Source of the DNA: Pseudomonadota bacterium
GTDB lineage: Bacteria > Pseudomonadota > Alphaproteobacteria > Reyranellales > Reyranellaceae
Assembly (NCBI GenBank): GCA_023386865.1
Contig: JAEWIV010000220.1
Span: 1 to 13,555, forward strand
Length of the DNA: 13,555 nt
Direction of reading: 5' to 3'
This document shows, in pieces, positions 12,855 to 13,555 of the stretch. The notes beneath the pieces are model-generated. The model did not search any database and was not told the origin of the DNA. It worked only from the letters and a program-made list of their open reading frames with translations. The translations under genes were made by a program, and so were the position numbers. Numbering within the stretch: the first letter of the stretch is position 1; every line of letters begins with the position of its first letter.

Positions 12855-13412
12855 ATGTCAAAGCCCATGCCTGTGACATCCGCCGACGTTTCGTTCGCAA
12901 CGGCCGTGCATGTCCGCGACCACTGCTTGTGCCTTGCCGCCCAGCGCGCCGCGCGCACGCTGGCGCGCCGCTTCGACGAGGCGTTGCGTCCGGCCGGCCT
13001 GACCAGCGGCCAGTTCTCGCTCCTGATGTCGCTCAACCGGCGCCAGCCGCCCCCGATCGGCGCGGTGGCTCACCTGCTCGCCATGGACCGCACGACGCTG
13101 ACCGCCAACCTCAAGCCGCTGGAACGACGCGGCCTGGTGGTGGCGAGCATCGACGGCGATGACCGACGCAGCCGGTTGCTCTCGCTCACCGAAGCAGGCA
13201 GGGCTGCGCTGCGTGCAGCCATGCCGATCTGGCGGCGCATGCACAGGGAGATCGACCGGCGGCTGCCGGCGGGCGACGGCAAGTCGTTGCGCGGCGGCCT
13301 GCGCGCCCTCTCGTCGGAACCGCGCGCGGTTCCATCCGGCCTCGCGCCGCCCAAGACACCAGGACGGGCCAGCCCTGCACAGGCGAAGTCTCGCCGCCCG
13401 TCCCGGCCTTGA
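12855..13412 (+). CDS. MarR-family transcriptional regulator
   Basis: The 185-aa DNA-binding regulator is probably a dimer that responds to a small molecule. An N-terminal helix (LAAQRAARTLARRFDEALRPAGL) begins the dimer interface. The winged helix-turn-helix follows: LTSGQFSLLMSLNRR, then IGAVAHLLAMDRTTLTANLKPLERRGLV (recognition helix at about 78-91), and the wing ASIDGDDRRSRLLSLTEAGRAAL with the typical D-x-R-R motif. The C-terminus from about 155 is a Pro/Ser/Lys/Arg-rich tail of about 30 residues, beyond the usual family length (about 140-160). ATG 12855 starts just before the folded part; a TTG at 12828 is possible but would run through the operator candidate. It lies divergent from the DUF1428 gene, its most likely target. 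Confidence 0.9.
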   Translation: MSKPMPVTSADVSFATAVHVRDHCLCLAAQRAARTLARRFDEALRPAGLTSGQFSLLMSLNRRQPPPIGAVAHLLAMDRTTLTANLKPLERRGLVVASIDGDDRRSRLLSLTEAGRAALRAAMPIWRRMHREIDRRLPAGDGKSLRGGLRALSSEPRAVPSGLAPPKTPGRASPAQAKSRRPSRP

Positions 13413-13472
13413 CGCGAGTCTTCTCGCCCCTCAGGTCGACCTCAATGGCGGGCGCCTCGCCCTGTCCGCCTT

Positions 13473-13555
13473 TCAGCGAATGCCGTAGCCCGCGAACTCA
13501 TTGGCGATGCCCACCTGCTGGGCGCGGGCCCGCGCGAAGTGGGGCGGCCCGGCCG
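13473..13555 (-). CDS. Partial CDS, C-terminal 26 residues, unidentified
   Basis: The end of a minus-strand gene enters from the right edge: 26 codons (starting AGPPHFARARAQQVG, ending FAGYGIR) and a TGA at 13475-13473. All but two codons end in G or C, which separates this frame from the other two and supports coding. Too little is present to name a family. It converges on marR with a 60-bp gap. Confidence 0.55.
   Translation of the reverse strand, partial: AGPPHFARARAQQVGIANEFAGYGIR

Noticed and set aside
12040..12876. Plus-strand open frame of 278 codons
   Set aside because: It is antisense to the DUF1428 fusion; its apparent internal repeat only mirrors the DUF1428 duplication.
13360..13400. 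Terminator hairpin at the marR 3' end (GGCGA/TCGCC and GACGGGC/GCCCGTC)
   Set aside because: The pairing lies inside the coding tail of marR and is not followed by a T-run; such pairings are common in GC-rich DNA.
1..13555. CRISPR arrays, toxin-antitoxin pairs or intact insertion sequences
   Set aside because: No regular repeat-spacer pattern, transposase motif set or recognisable toxin-antitoxin pair was found on reading both strands.

Overview
The window looks like chromosomal DNA of a high-GC alphaproteobacterium. The reasons are strongly GC-biased third codon positions and a cell-wall cluster (mltB, rlpA, D-Ala-D-Ala carboxypeptidase) of a type common in Rhizobiales and Rhodospirillales. 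The genus cannot be fixed from sequence alone. No rRNA, CRISPR array or intact insertion sequence was seen.

Layout. (1) 1-2331, minus strand: a peptidoglycan-remodelling operon running mltB > rlpA > a D-Ala-D-Ala carboxypeptidase that leaves the window at its left edge. (2) 2332-3166: about 830 bp with no convincing gene but two strong hairpins; one of them looks like an intrinsic terminator. (3) 3167-4355: a small hypothetical protein (minus), a STAS/SpoIIAA-like small protein (plus) and a one-heme periplasmic cytochrome c (minus). (4) 4601-9122: a region bounded by a decayed 5' half of a tRNA-Ser gene on the left and an intact tRNA-Ser(TGA) on the right, in the same orientation. The last 60-odd codons of a tyrosine recombinase lie 21 bp before the intact tRNA. 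This looks like the remains of an integrative element. Its cargo is an FAD/NAD(P)H-dependent monooxygenase-like protein and an ATP-grasp ligase (both minus), plus a divergent WecG/TagA/CpsF glycosyltransferase (plus). (5) 9132-10569, minus: a SAM-dependent methyltransferase followed by two closely spaced small ORFs, one of only 58 codons, and a further doubtful ORF next to the tRNA. (6) 10706-12043: a divergent pair, an unknown 242-aa protein (minus) and a small lipoprotein (plus). (7) 12049-13412: a protein made of two fused DUF1428 copies (minus), divergent from a MarR-family regulator (plus). A partial minus-strand CDS enters at the right edge.

How they work together. MltB, RlpA and the carboxypeptidase all cut or trim peptidoglycan, so one transcript would supply a periplasmic wall-remodelling set. 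The ATP-grasp ligase, the flavoprotein and the glycosyltransferase form a compact cassette that could make or decorate a small molecule or a glycan. No pathway can be named, and this cassette is the most likely place for undescribed biology. The MarR protein probably controls the DUF1428 gene across their shared 86-bp promoter region.
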